Assembly: GCA_017397645.1 (NCBI GenBank) | Contig: JAFQIE010000021.1 | Location: 1 to 64,000, forward strand | Origin: Lachnospiraceae bacterium | GTDB taxonomy: Bacteria; Bacillota; Clostridia; Lachnospirales; Lachnospiraceae | Direction: 5' to 3' | Length of the DNA: 64,000 nucleotides | Part shown: positions 55,740-64,000 of the stretch, one piece after another | How the letters are laid out: each line of letters opens with the position of its first letter | Position numbering within the stretch: position 1 is the first letter of the stretch | The notes under the pieces: model-generated | What the model saw: the letters and a program-made list of their open reading frames with translations, nothing else | Databases searched by the model: none | Told to the model about the DNA's origin: nothing | Program-made: the position numbers and the translations under genes

Positions 55740-55768
55740 ATGACTTTTTTCCTTCCGCTTGCTATGAT
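55740..55768 (+). promoter_or_regulatory. Possible promoter of the LytTR-DUF3021 pair
   Basis: ATGACT (55740-55745) and TATGAT (55763-55768) are 17 bases apart, about 55 bases before the LytTR start. The -35 is imperfect, which would suit an activator-dependent promoter. Confidence 0.4.
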
Positions 55769-55821
55769 AACTATTGTAAACAAATACAAACGGCGGATAA
55801 TCGGGAAAAAGGAGGTGAAAA

Positions 55822-56265
55822 ATGAAGTTTAAGCTTATTATCGACAAAAACGCAGAGGAAGAAATCACTGCAGTGGTACACGAGGCATCCTCTCTAACGC
55901 AACAAATTGAAACCCTGGTGCGCAGCCATTCAGGCACCGACAGCATCATAGGGTACAGAGAGGATGAAATACGCAAACTTCCGTTTCAGGAAATCGAGTG
56001 CATTACGGTTGTGAACCGAAAGGTAACCGCCATCGACCGGAATGGAATTCAGTTTACACTGAAAGAAAGGTTACGTGACTTAGAGGAAGTTCTGCCCTCT
56101 TATTTTATCCGCATCAACAAATCCTCCCTCGCAAACGAACGTCGCATTACCAAATTTCACACAATCATCAGTGGTGGCGTGGACGCTGTTTTCCGATGCG
56201 GATATCGGGAGTATGTTTCCAGACGTTGTTTATCTGAAATCAAAAGGAGGTATGAAAGAAAATGA
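55822..56265 (+). CDS. LytTR-domain transcriptional regulator
   Basis: The protein has 147 residues. The C-terminal ~100 form the LytTR DNA-binding domain (IIGYREDEIRKLPFQEIECITVVNRKV, YFIRINKSSLANERRITKF). There is no receiver domain, so it is not a classical two-component regulator. It follows AAAGGAGG. The next gene, a DUF3021 membrane protein, overlaps its stop by four bases. In related pairs the membrane protein restrains the LytTR regulator. Confidence 0.9.
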   Translation: MKFKLIIDKNAEEEITAVVHEASSLTQQIETLVRSHSGTDSIIGYREDEIRKLPFQEIECITVVNRKVTAIDRNGIQFTLKERLRDLEEVLPSYFIRINKSSLANERRITKFHTIISGGVDAVFRCGYREYVSRRCLSEIKRRYERK

Positions 56266-56690
56266 AAAAGTTTGTTTTAGAATTTGTACGCCGGGGATTT
56301 ATCGCTTGTGGTTTTGGTCCCCTTGTTTTGGCCATAGTTTATTTAATTTTGCAGAAGGAAGGCAATCTGCAGACGCTCTCGGTAAATGAAGTATGTCTGG
56401 GCATCTTTTCCTTGTCCGTGCTCGCTTTTATTGCCGGCGGTTTGAATGCGCTTTATCAAATGGAGCGGTTACCCTTGATGGCAGCCATACTCATTCACGG
56501 AGGCGTTTTGTATGTCTGCTATTTGATTACCTATTTACTGAACGATTGGTTGGATCGCGGCACCACCCCCCTGCTGGTGTTCTCCGGGATCTTTGTCCTC
56601 GGCTACCTGATTATCTGGGCTATCATCTATACTATCACCAAGAATAAGACCGATAAGCTGAACCAAGCCCTGCAGGAGCAGCAAATCTAA
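56262..56690 (+). CDS. DUF3021 family membrane protein
   Basis: The protein has 142 residues with four hydrophobic helices (FIACGFGPLVLAIVYLIL, LGIFSLSVLAFIAGGLNAL, AAILIHGGVLYVCYLITYLL, FSGIFVLGYLIIWAIIYTI) and a short charged tail. The start overlaps the LytTR stop and has AAAGGAGG upstream. The pairing and size match the known LytTR-DUF3021 regulatory modules, in which this protein acts as the regulator's membrane inhibitor; that role is inferred here. Confidence 0.88.
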   Translation: MKKFVLEFVRRGFIACGFGPLVLAIVYLILQKEGNLQTLSVNEVCLGIFSLSVLAFIAGGLNALYQMERLPLMAAILIHGGVLYVCYLITYLLNDWLDRGTTPLLVFSGIFVLGYLIIWAIIYTITKNKTDKLNQALQEQQI

Positions 56691-56712
56691 AAAGCGCAGC
56701 TTAGTACAAAAG

Positions 56713-56764
56713 AATCGCTTAGCCCCTCACGTATGCTTCACATCACGTGTAGGGCTAAGCGATT
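56713..56764. terminator. Bidirectional terminator
   Basis: AATCGCTTAGCCC-CACGT pairs with ACGTG-GGGCTAAGCGATT, a long stem between the DUF3021 gene and the convergent cyclophilin gene. T-rich sequence follows on the plus strand. Confidence 0.7.
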
Positions 56765-56773
56765 TCTACTTTT

Positions 56774-57406
56774 TTATCTCTCTATCATCTTTACGCTCTC
56801 AATCACAGGGCGGTCGTTTTCTGCCACACTACCGTTTCCATCTAAAACCGGTGTATTCTCACAGATATCATCCACGATTTCCATGCCTTCCGTTACATGA
56901 CCAAAGGCTGCATATTCCCCATCCAGATGAGGTGCATCCTGATGCATAATGAAGAATTGAGAGCTGGCACTGTTAGGATCATTGGTACGTGCCATGGAAA
57001 TCACCCCTCTGTTATGCATAATAGGATTGTCATAGCCATTGGACTTGAACTCACCCTTGATGGTCTCTGCGCTCCCACCACCGCCAGTCCCTGCAGGGTC
57101 ACCACCCTGCATCATAAAACCATTGATGATACGATGGAACCCGATACCGTCATAGAATCCCTCTTCTACCAACTTCACAAAATTGGTTACCGTGATAGGT
57201 GCCGCATCCGCATCCAGTTCTAACTTGATCACGCCCTTATCCTGAATGGTCATTTCCACATAGTATTTTCCTGTCAATAAATCCGTGTATCCCGCGTGAA
57301 AGTCCTCCGCCTGTGTGCCATCTTTCGCACAGCCGGTCAACAGTCCCATGGCAAGAACCAAGGTTGCCAGGGCAAGTGCTGTCATTTTATTCCAAATCTT
57401 TTTCAT
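56774..57406 (-). CDS. Cyclophilin-type peptidyl-prolyl isomerase lipoprotein
   Basis: The protein has 210 residues. A lipoprotein signal peptide ends in LLTGC. The cyclophilin domain is clear: FYDGIGFHRIINGFMMQGGDP, SSQFFIMHQDAPHLDGEYAAFG. It catalyses proline isomerisation on the outer face of the membrane and probably helps fold exported proteins. The start follows GGGAG. Confidence 0.92.
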   Translation of the reverse strand: MKKIWNKMTALALATLVLAMGLLTGCAKDGTQAEDFHAGYTDLLTGKYYVEMTIQDKGVIKLELDADAAPITVTNFVKLVEEGFYDGIGFHRIINGFMMQGGDPAGTGGGGSAETIKGEFKSNGYDNPIMHNRGVISMARTNDPNSASSQFFIMHQDAPHLDGEYAAFGHVTEGMEIVDDICENTPVLDGNGSVAENDRPVIESVKMIER

Positions 57407-57576
57407 ACTATAATGTCTCCCTTGTTTTTTGATGATACCACCATTTTATAACACCTCTGTTTCTTCTGCAAGACGAATTATTTGTACCTCACCTCATCTT
57501 CTTGAAAAACGAATGTCGCTGGCGTATAATGACGTTATTACCTTAATAGATATCAAGCTATCGTTTGGGAGAATAT

Positions 57577-58308
57577 ATGATTTACACAGAAAAAGTCAAG
57601 ATAGGAATCAAAGATATAGAAAAAGGACTGTACCTAGGCAATAGAGCCATTCTGGAATATCTGGAAAACGCCGCCTGCCACCATGCCGACAGCATCGGTT
57701 GCGGCACCGCCAGCGAAGGCAACACCACCGCGTGGCTGTTATTGGACTGGAAGGTGCAGGTGCTACACCGCCCCACATACGGTCAGGAGCTGACTGTGAC
57801 CACCTGGTCCAGAGATATGGTGGGATGCTTTGGCTTCCGTGATTTCGAAATTACCGATGAAGTGGGAAATCTCTGTATCATCGCCGCCTCCAAATGGTTG
57901 TTGGTAGATACACAGACCAAAGCTATCCGCAAGGTAGATAAGGAAGTCATGGCAAAATACGAATCCGAGCCCGACCACTTTTCTTTTCCTTCTGCAGAGG
58001 ATGAAAAGTTCGAAAAACTTCGCAAGTCGGAAGCCTTTGACCATTCCGTGACCTACCCTGTCGTTCGCCGCGATTTGGATTTCATGGGGCATATGCACAA
58101 TATCTACTATCTGGATTTGGCATACGAAGCGTTGCCGGAAGAAGTCTATGCCAAGCGCTTGTTTGACAACTTCCGCATCAGTTACAGCAAGGAAATCAAG
58201 CCCGGGCAAATCGTCCATTGCAGATATGCTCTTCGCGATGGAAAATATACAGTAGTGTTGGAAAATGAAGATGGCAGTTTGAAGCACGCGATTGTGGAGA
58301 TGTATTAA
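57577..58308 (+). CDS. Acyl-ACP thioesterase
   Basis: The protein has 243 residues with two hot-dog domains. I chose ATG 57577 (MIYTEKVKIGIKDIEKG) over an in-frame TTG four codons upstream. Motifs WLLLDWKVQV, LTVTTWSRDMVGCFGFRDFEI and, in the second half, RRDLDFMGHMHNIYYLDL match the bacterial acyl-ACP thioesterase family. It releases free fatty acid from acyl-ACP. It is a single gene with a terminator after it. Confidence 0.88.
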   Translation: MIYTEKVKIGIKDIEKGLYLGNRAILEYLENAACHHADSIGCGTASEGNTTAWLLLDWKVQVLHRPTYGQELTVTTWSRDMVGCFGFRDFEITDEVGNLCIIAASKWLLVDTQTKAIRKVDKEVMAKYESEPDHFSFPSAEDEKFEKLRKSEAFDHSVTYPVVRRDLDFMGHMHNIYYLDLAYEALPEEVYAKRLFDNFRISYSKEIKPGQIVHCRYALRDGKYTVVLENEDGSLKHAIVEMY

Positions 58309-58342
58309 ATGCGCGATAGCATAGTTTAATTTTAAATAATTA

Positions 58343-58376
58343 CAGGCAGGTCTCACGACCTGCCTGCTTTGTTTTA
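58343..58376 (+). terminator. Terminator of the thioesterase gene
   Basis: CAGGCAGGTC pairs perfectly with GACCTGCCTG across TCAC and is followed by CTTTGTTTT. Confidence 0.75.
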
Positions 58377-58419
58377 TTTCTATATAGATAAACTAATCGG
58401 AGTTTCCGTGCACATCCAA

Positions 58420-59637
58420 TCAAAACAACGCATTCCCCAGAAACTCTTCTATCTCCCCTCTGTCTCTCACCGATATCTTTCCCTGCGCATATCCTGCCTT
58501 GTCACCACCCTTGCCGGCGAACGTTTCATTCAAAGCCTTCACAAGGGGCTGCACGTCTTCGGTTTTGCTACTTGCCACATAGATACATTCTCCTGCATTT
58601 TGTGATAACAAAAGGCACATCCGGCATCCTGTTTCCGCATAATGATTCGCACAGAATCTAAGTTCCTCAAAGGAAAGTTCCTCTGCAAAACCATATATCA
58701 CATCATCCAAGCTCTGAGTCTCTAATTCCAGCAGCGCCAAACGGCAGGCCTGCTGACGATTCTCATAGCATAAGTCCTGATACTCGTCATATCGCTTGCG
58801 CACGGTTTCCACGATTCCTTCTCGGGTCGCGGAAGTCAAACGCATCAATTCCCTAACAGATGCATTTAACCGGATATAATCCCGTAACGCCACACTTCCG
58901 GCCACCATCTCTATTCTGGTGCCCTGTTTGTGGGGATAGAAATTGAGCACTTTGATGAGCCCCACTTCTCCTGTTCTCGCCACATGGGGTGCACAGCAGG
59001 CGCAGGAATCGATGCCTTCGCCAATGGTTACTATCCGCAAATCCTCGGTAATATCCAGCTTGCTTCTATATTCCAACGACACCACTTCTTCCGCCGAAGG
59101 GTACCATGCCCTAACTTCTGCATTTTGATAAATCGCTTCATTTGCTGCCAACTCGATGGCGTCAATATCCTCCCCGGTAAGCGGTCCGTTAAAATCCACC
59201 ACCATCATGCTATCGTTCATATGGAATCCCACATTATCGTAGTGAAACCTTTTGTGCACAGTTCCCGACAGAATATGCTCCCCCGTGTGGGCCTGCATTC
59301 TGGCATATCGAAGTGCCCAGTCGATGGCACACTCTACCATATCACCCACCCGTAATTTGGTCTCTGGATTGGATTTCACATACCATTCCGTTTCACCAGC
59401 TTTTCCCTCCGACATTTCCACATCCAAGAAATGCAGCACTCTGCCGTCTATTTCCTGCACGTCTTTTACCGGGAACCCTTGGATGGTTCCTTGATCCGCA
59501 GCCTGTCCACCGCCTTCCGGGAAAAAGGCAGTACGGTCCAGTTCAACGCCCCATTGCCCATCTATTTCCAGGCAGGATAAAACCGTAGCACTGAAGTTTT
59601 TACAATATGCGTCTTTTAAGTAAAGCCTATCTGTCAT
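58420..59637 (-). CDS. Alanyl-tRNA editing protein (AlaX-like, with DHHA1 domain)
   Basis: The protein has 405 residues. The N-terminal half is the AlaRS second additional domain (DRTAFFPEGGGQAADQG), with the zinc and editing motifs MQAHTGEHILSG (HxxxH) and CACCAPHVARTGEV (Cys and His). The C-terminal ~130 residues are DHHA1-like (RMCLLLSQ, GGGDKAGYAQGK variant). It hydrolyses mischarged Ser- or Gly-tRNAAla in trans. The length fits the long AlaX group. Confidence 0.88.
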   Translation of the reverse strand: MTDRLYLKDAYCKNFSATVLSCLEIDGQWGVELDRTAFFPEGGGQAADQGTIQGFPVKDVQEIDGRVLHFLDVEMSEGKAGETEWYVKSNPETKLRVGDMVECAIDWALRYARMQAHTGEHILSGTVHKRFHYDNVGFHMNDSMMVVDFNGPLTGEDIDAIELAANEAIYQNAEVRAWYPSAEEVVSLEYRSKLDITEDLRIVTIGEGIDSCACCAPHVARTGEVGLIKVLNFYPHKQGTRIEMVAGSVALRDYIRLNASVRELMRLTSATREGIVETVRKRYDEYQDLCYENRQQACRLALLELETQSLDDVIYGFAEELSFEELRFCANHYAETGCRMCLLLSQNAGECIYVASSKTEDVQPLVKALNETFAGKGGDKAGYAQGKISVRDRGEIEEFLGNALF

Positions 59638-59714
59638 TCTCTGTCCTATCTTTCTATACTACCTATGCCTTGTGGAAAACATATCTATATCCTACGAAAA
59701 CCCAAAACACTTCC

Positions 59715-60911
59715 TCATCTTCTTCTCGGCCACACCACAAGCATCCCCAAGAACATCAATCCTGCCCAAATCAAAATCAGATTTCCCCAGCCGATTCCTT
59801 CCACCGCATTGGCAAACAGGCTGGAGGCAATTGCCGCTGACATATAACTGGCAAAATCCAAAAATCCCGTCGCGGTAGAAGTCATGCCGGTGTCACGCAA
59901 GCTGGGACAGTATCTGGTCCAAAGCATGGACGATGCCACCTGTTCAAAGACAATGGCCACCACCAGCAGTGTGATGTTCACCCATCTTTGCCCGATAAGG
60001 TACGCACCCACAAAGGCCGCCGTGCTGACTGCGAATCCCAGAAAGATTGTGGTGTGCATGTTATTATGTAGCTTGGTATATAGGAACACCGCCAAAAAAG
60101 CAGAAGTGGAAATCAATAAAGTCACCACCGTAAACAGACCGGAGCTGGTTTCCGATGAAAATCCTAGATACTGCGTCAGGTAGGTGGGGATCCAAAAAAC
60201 CACCGTGGTCCGCACCACACCGGTTAACATAGCAATGGGGGTAAACCGGACGATTTCATGCTCCACCAAAGAGCGGATGCCCCCTTTATGTTGGACATTG
60301 TTGTTTGCACTGAACTGTTTGTATCTCACAATCCCTTTGCGGCGCATGATTGCAAACCCTGTCAGGCACAGGCACCCCGCTACGATGAGAGCCACACCAC
60401 CTGTTTGCAGGACTTGTTTCCATCCCAGAAAAACCGCGATTACACCTGCCAAGGGTGCACCCAGCAGTGCCCCAAACTCATAACCCAGACCACAGTACAC
60501 CGCATGCGTTTCCGTGGTGTTTTCTGCTGTAATCTTAACCATCGGGGCAAAGATCATGGATAAAAAGAATCCCATCATACCGTAGATAATGCTAACCACT
60601 TCAGGCATTCCCGTGAGGTAGGAAAACCCAACGCCACAGGCACCCGCAAATATTAATCCAAAACTAATCATGAAATTAGCCCTAATTTTATCTCCGATGA
60701 TACCATTCAACAACTGGCCAACAGCATAGCAAAAGAAAAAGAGGGAAGACAGTGTCCCCACAAACTCTGTGTCAAACACACCCTTCTCTATCATCTCCGG
60801 CGATACTGCACTCAATATATTTCTTCCTAAATAGGTAATCAAATAAGCAACAGAACACATTCCTCCAATGAGAAATGCGTTCTTAGCTTCCTTCGTCTGT
60901 AATAGTTTCAT
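59715..60911 (-). CDS. MFS transporter, OPA (GlpT/UhpT-like) type, paralogue
   Basis: The protein has 398 residues and 12 helices. It is a close paralogue of the product of 10875-12083: both begin MKL.[QK]T/KEA.NAF.IGGMC and share SMLWTRYCPSLRDTGMTS. Differences cluster in the central loop (MRRKGIVRYKQFSANNNV). The start follows AGGAG. It lies 46 bases after a Gfo/Idh gene on the same strand, so it probably imports that enzyme's sugar or sugar acid. Confidence 0.85.
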   Translation of the reverse strand: MKLLQTKEAKNAFLIGGMCSVAYLITYLGRNILSAVSPEMIEKGVFDTEFVGTLSSLFFFCYAVGQLLNGIIGDKIRANFMISFGLIFAGACGVGFSYLTGMPEVVSIIYGMMGFFLSMIFAPMVKITAENTTETHAVYCGLGYEFGALLGAPLAGVIAVFLGWKQVLQTGGVALIVAGCLCLTGFAIMRRKGIVRYKQFSANNNVQHKGGIRSLVEHEIVRFTPIAMLTGVVRTTVVFWIPTYLTQYLGFSSETSSGLFTVVTLLISTSAFLAVFLYTKLHNNMHTTIFLGFAVSTAAFVGAYLIGQRWVNITLLVVAIVFEQVASSMLWTRYCPSLRDTGMTSTATGFLDFASYMSAAIASSLFANAVEGIGWGNLILIWAGLMFLGMLVVWPRRR

Positions 60912-60957
60912 GGATATCTCCTGCTCATCAGTTTGATATATCTATCGTCATATTTTC

Positions 60958-61962
60958 TTATGACCGACGCGGTACCTGCGTACACTTTGCATTGTCAAAC
61001 GCTCTGATGACCACGCGCAGAGGATGGAGTTCTTCCTCTACAGATACCGGCATAGCATCGCCATGGAGCAAATGTTTGGCAAGCAGCGTGAAGAAATCCA
61101 CACAATCACTGTCTGTCATATCAATCACACCTTCGTCCCCATTTGCATTGGTGTAAATATGGGTCTTGGTGCCACCGTCGGTAATCTCCAGCATACCTTC
61201 CGTTCCGAAAACACGCACGCTCTCGTTGCCGTATACAGGGAATCCGGCAGGTCGCAAATAGTTGATACATGCAGAAGCCACACCGCCATTATTCAATGTC
61301 ATCATCCAAGAAGATGCCGTGTAAAGCCCCTTCTCCGGGTCCACATTGCCCAAATGGGTCTGACGCACCTGTACTTCTTCCACTTCCAAGCCCGTGATGT
61401 GCTCGATAAAACGCATGGCATGGATACCCACCTGACGTACCAAACCACCGTCCCGATCCTCATCCTGCGGTCTGTATGCCATATTCAACGGATAGGACTT
61501 TTGTGCATATACCTGCACCACCTCGCCGACTTTTCCACTTTTTACAATTTTTCTGGCGGTCCAATAAGGCTCCACGCAAACACTTCCCGCCATTTCATGA
61601 AACTCTACACCATTTTCTTTGGCTGTTGCCAGTAAAAAATCCAAACCTTCTTCCGTATAAGTGGCCGGTTTTTCCGCATAGACATGCTTGCCGGCTTTCA
61701 GACATTTCAAAGCATCCTCTTCCTGGTCTTTTCTACTAGGAGAACAAAGACTAATCAATTCTATATTCTCATTCTGCAACATCTCCTCCAAGGTCTCGTA
61801 TATCTTCACCTCATTGGCGCAGTTTTTACGAATCTCACCCACGAAATAATCATCTGCTTTGCAGATGGCGGTAAGTTCTGCGTCAGGATGATTGTACAAA
61901 GCCTTATATATTTGATGTCCGTTAAAGCCGTATAATCCTACTTTGAGTTTCCTCTTCGTCAT
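60958..61962 (-). CDS. Gfo/Idh/MocA-family oxidoreductase
   Basis: The protein has 334 residues. I chose ATG 61962 (MTKRKLKVGLYGFNGHQIYKAL), with AAGGAG upstream; an in-frame ATG at 61992 has no good site. The NAD fold begins VGLYGFNGHQ and the catalytic Lys lies in VYAEKPATYTEEG. QVGIHAMRFIEHITG is in the substrate domain. It should act on a sugar or cyclitol taken up by the adjacent transporter. Confidence 0.88.
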   Translation of the reverse strand: MTKRKLKVGLYGFNGHQIYKALYNHPDAELTAICKADDYFVGEIRKNCANEVKIYETLEEMLQNENIELISLCSPSRKDQEEDALKCLKAGKHVYAEKPATYTEEGLDFLLATAKENGVEFHEMAGSVCVEPYWTARKIVKSGKVGEVVQVYAQKSYPLNMAYRPQDEDRDGGLVRQVGIHAMRFIEHITGLEVEEVQVRQTHLGNVDPEKGLYTASSWMMTLNNGGVASACINYLRPAGFPVYGNESVRVFGTEGMLEITDGGTKTHIYTNANGDEGVIDMTDSDCVDFFTLLAKHLLHGDAMPVSVEEELHPLRVVIRAFDNAKCTQVPRRS

Positions 61963-62001
61963 GTCATGCGGTCTCCTTTTGCTTGTGTTCATTTACTTCC
62001 G

Positions 62002-62029
62002 ATTATACCACTCAGAATCGGTATTACAA
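62002..62029 (-). promoter_or_regulatory. Promoter of the Gfo/Idh-transporter pair
   Basis: TTGTAA (62029-62024) and a perfect TATAAT (62007-62002) on the minus strand are 16 bases apart, about 35 bases before the start codon. Confidence 0.6.
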
Positions 62030-62092
62030 ATGCTTTTCGTGATTGTTTTTATACTTTTCTCGTATAAAACATTGCACGTTCTTTCTTAATAA

Positions 62093-62911
62093 TTAAAAAT
62101 AGTGGTCCAACACATAAACAACAGCATGCTCCTCGTTGGAACATATTACCTCGTCTGCCAATTCTTTAAGGGCCGGACTGGCATTGGATACTGCTAAGCC
62201 CAATCCCGCTGTTTGAGTAATGCTGCTATCATTATCGCTGTCTCCGATGCTGATGGTTTCTTCCAGCCCGACACCCAGCATGTCTGCCAAAGCACACAGC
62301 GCATTTCCTTTGCCCGCATCAATGTGCATAATCTCCAAGGCATTCACATCAATCCTTGCAATCCGCAGTCCGCCCAAGGCTTCCAGTCGCTCCATGCACT
62401 CTACTGCATCCTCGTCCTTATGGAAAACCACCGTGAAAAAATCCACCAAATCTACAGTTTGGCACAACGCATCGAAGTTGGTTGAGGTTTGTCCAAAATG
62501 ATTGAGAACAAACCGGTGCGCCTGAAACATGCGGTAATGCGCAAAAGCCTCCTCATCGGCCGCATCGGCATCTATGATGGATTGTCCGTCCTTGCGAAGC
62601 GTGATGTGGGCATCATATGATTTTAGTACGTCAAGGACTTCCCTTGCCTTGGTTCCTTCGATGACGGTCTTGTAACTTTCGCCGGTCAATTTATCATAAA
62701 TAATGGCACCGTTGGAACTGATGATGTATCGTATGGATTCGCAGTTTCTCAACGCCTCCGGAAGTTCCATAAAGGCACGTCCCGTAGATGGCACAAAATG
62801 GACACCTTTCTTCACCAGTTCTTCAATGGCCTGCAGGTTTTCCACGTCCACCTGTGATTGATTATTCAATAGCGTGCCGTCCAGGTCGCAGCATATCATC
62901 TTGTATTTCAT
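62093..62911 (-). CDS. HAD superfamily (Cof-type) phosphatase
   Basis: The protein has 272 residues from ATG 62911 (MKYKMICCDLDGTLLN). Motif I is DLDGTL, motif II SSNGA and the last motif GDSDNDSSIT. The cap is of the IIB/Cof type. Such enzymes hydrolyse sugar phosphates or similar metabolites in the cytosol. It lies 47 bases after the small gene at 62959 and is likely co-transcribed with it. Confidence 0.9.
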   Translation of the reverse strand: MKYKMICCDLDGTLLNNQSQVDVENLQAIEELVKKGVHFVPSTGRAFMELPEALRNCESIRYIISSNGAIIYDKLTGESYKTVIEGTKAREVLDVLKSYDAHITLRKDGQSIIDADAADEEAFAHYRMFQAHRFVLNHFGQTSTNFDALCQTVDLVDFFTVVFHKDEDAVECMERLEALGGLRIARIDVNALEIMHIDAGKGNALCALADMLGVGLEETISIGDSDNDSSITQTAGLGLAVSNASPALKELADEVICSNEEHAVVYVLDHYF

Positions 62912-62958
62912 TGGTTTCTTCTCTCTTTCTATCATTTAGGCACATAAACCCTCAAATC

Positions 62959-63132
62959 CTATCCCCATATTTCGTATTGGAACATTTCATATTTAAGTTT
63001 ACTGCCCTCTACAATTTCTGCCGGCAGCAGGGCTCTCGCCACCAATTTAAGGTCGTCGGACTCGATATCCGTTCTGCGAAGATTCGCATAATCCCCGTCA
63101 ACACTTACCACTTCATAATACCAGATTTCCAT
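62959..63132 (-). CDS. Small conserved-looking protein of 57 residues, unknown function
   Basis: This short frame has a strong AAAGGAG eight bases before its ATG at 63132 and stops at 62959. The product starts MEIWYYEVVSVDGDYANL, continues with RRTDIESDDLKLVARALLP and ends EMFQYEIWG. It is acidic, has no membrane segment, and its composition is that of a folded protein. It lies 13 bases after the MATE gene and 47 before the HAD gene, all on one strand. I do not recognise the family. Confidence 0.75.
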   Translation of the reverse strand: MEIWYYEVVSVDGDYANLRRTDIESDDLKLVARALLPAEIVEGSKLKYEMFQYEIWG

Positions 63133-63145
63133 TTGTTCGTCTCCT

Positions 63146-64000
63146 TTATGATATTAGGGAACTTTTTCGTTGTTTTTTACTCCAAAAGTTCCCTATTTTC
63201 TCTTTTCTCATTAGGTACAAAAATGCAAATAGCGACACAACGCTATCAAACGCGTTACCAATACCAAACAGCAAAGCGATGCCGGTTAATGTCGGTGTCC
63301 AAACATTTGTCACATAGAGAACAAATGCCACTCCATAGTAAACTACATTTGTAATAACCGATTCAAACAGCATATAATCTGTCTTACCCAATCCATAAAA
63401 GATGGAATCAAACACATTTTGAACGGCATAGAGCACGTAAAAGCCCACAAGCAAAATCACTAGTTCAAATAATTTCTCTACCTCATCAAACCCGAGTACC
63501 CGAGACATAAATGGTTTCCACGCAGGTATGGTGGCAAACCATAGACCGGATATCATCAGTGTAATTGCCAAATATCCCGGAGTATTCCTCTGCACATTAT
63601 CACGGTCAGCTGCAACCTCCTGTTTGATGAGTTCACCTAGTTGAATGACCGGCAATAGCAACCATCCCCAGATAAAATTATTTGCCACCCAGTAAGTACC
63701 CTGTTCGCCGACTACGTTGACCATTCTCGCAATCATCACCATATAAGCAAAGTTGCGGACAAAGGACTCCAGTCCGGAAATTCCACCAACCCTGAAGAAT
63801 TCCTTCATCCATGTGTATTTTAGTTTGTTCCTAGTCAGAACACGGATGCCTTCCTTTGCCAAAAATATCAATGATACGCCAAACAAAACAACGTTCACAA
63901 TAATATTGGAATAACCGATTCCATTCACGCCTAGATTTGCCGACACAGGCAAATCAGACACAAGAAAAGTATCGGAGATTAGGCACAAAACCAAGCGGGC
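63146..64000 (-). CDS. MATE/MatE-like membrane transporter, 5' end outside the window
   Basis: At least 284 residues of the C-terminal part are present; the frame stays open to the last base of the window. Eight or so helices are visible, and the order of loops (NFAYMVMIARMVNVVGEQGTYWVANNFIWGW) resembles polytopic MATE-family exporters. The tail is basic (WSKKQRKSSLIS). The substrate is unknown. It lies directly before the 57-residue gene and the HAD phosphatase. Confidence 0.7.
   Translation of the reverse strand, partial: ARLVLCLISDTFLVSDLPVSANLGVNGIGYSNIIVNVVLFGVSLIFLAKEGIRVLTRNKLKYTWMKEFFRVGGISGLESFVRNFAYMVMIARMVNVVGEQGTYWVANNFIWGWLLLPVIQLGELIKQEVAADRDNVQRNTPGYLAITLMISGLWFATIPAWKPFMSRVLGFDEVEKLFELVILLVGFYVLYAVQNVFDSIFYGLGKTDYMLFESVITNVVYYGVAFVLYVTNVWTPTLTGIALLFGIGNAFDSVVSLFAFLYLMRKEKIGNFWSKKQRKSSLIS

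Overview
The window carries two unrelated kinds of DNA. Bases 1 to about 1450 look like Bacteroidales: a lipoprotein with repeated BACON-type modules, a TTTG / TAnnTTTG promoter pattern and no Shine-Dalgarno sequence. The other 62.5 kb looks like an anaerobic gut Firmicute of the Lachnospiraceae type. It has strong AGGAGG-type ribosome binding sites, TTGACA/TATAAT promoters, a complete thl-crt-hbd-bcd-etfB-etfA butyrate operon, an SLH-domain surface protein, a PPi-type phosphofructokinase, a glycine riboswitch and an Rpn-family nuclease. The two parts meet inside a coding sequence at about 1444-1460. An assembly chimera is the simplest explanation. I saw no tRNA, rRNA, CRISPR array, insertion sequence or prophage.

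Layout. 1.45-12.1 kb is a glycan-degradation locus. A very large secreted lipoprotein (catalytic-looking helical domain, three SLH domains, four LamG-like domains) diverges from an MBL-fold hydrolase, an AraC regulator, a PHP-domain phosphoesterase and an OPA-type transporter. 12.1-17.7 kb holds an Rpn nuclease, a decayed opine dehydrogenase, a second AraC protein, a GH28 polygalacturonase-like enzyme and an sdpR-sdpI pair with a clear promoter and operator. 17.8-20.5 kb holds a two-component system and a DegV protein. 20.6-27.8 kb is a purine/nucleoside module: BMP-type ABC importer, a 5-FCL-like protein and adenine deaminase. 27.9-34.8 kb holds a MATE pump, an aminotransferase with a large leader hairpin, an OFA-family carrier with mutually exclusive leader hairpins, and a Zn/Cd P-type ATPase with its HMA domain encoded separately. 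35-42.9 kb holds a Gfo/Idh oxidoreductase, a glycine-riboswitch-controlled AGCS symporter, an MFS carrier, AzlC/AzlD, a cysteine-cluster protein and a frameshifted KilA-N gene containing a 32-bp perfect palindrome. 43-46 kb holds phosphofructokinase and a GH1 beta-glucosidase. 46.2-52.4 kb is the butyrate operon. 52.8-64 kb holds hpf, trxB, an SDR, a LytTR/DUF3021 pair, a cyclophilin, an acyl-ACP thioesterase, an AlaX-like editing protein, a second OPA transporter with a Gfo/Idh gene, a HAD phosphatase, a 57-codon gene and a partial MATE protein.

Together the genes describe a saccharolytic butyrate producer: surface and cytosolic attack on pectin-like glycans, beta-glucoside use, glycolysis with a probable PPi-linked phosphofructokinase, and disposal of acetyl-CoA as butyryl-CoA.

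The least explained content is intergenic. Four gaps hold short tandem arrays of hairpin-forming units (periods 53, 53, 61 and about 65 bp). Two of these arrays, 12 kb apart, share the same unit and phasing. The gap upstream of hpf holds a cluster of DnaA-box-like sites. Three genes carry what read as single-base deletions, so sequence or assembly error is a real possibility for those lesions.
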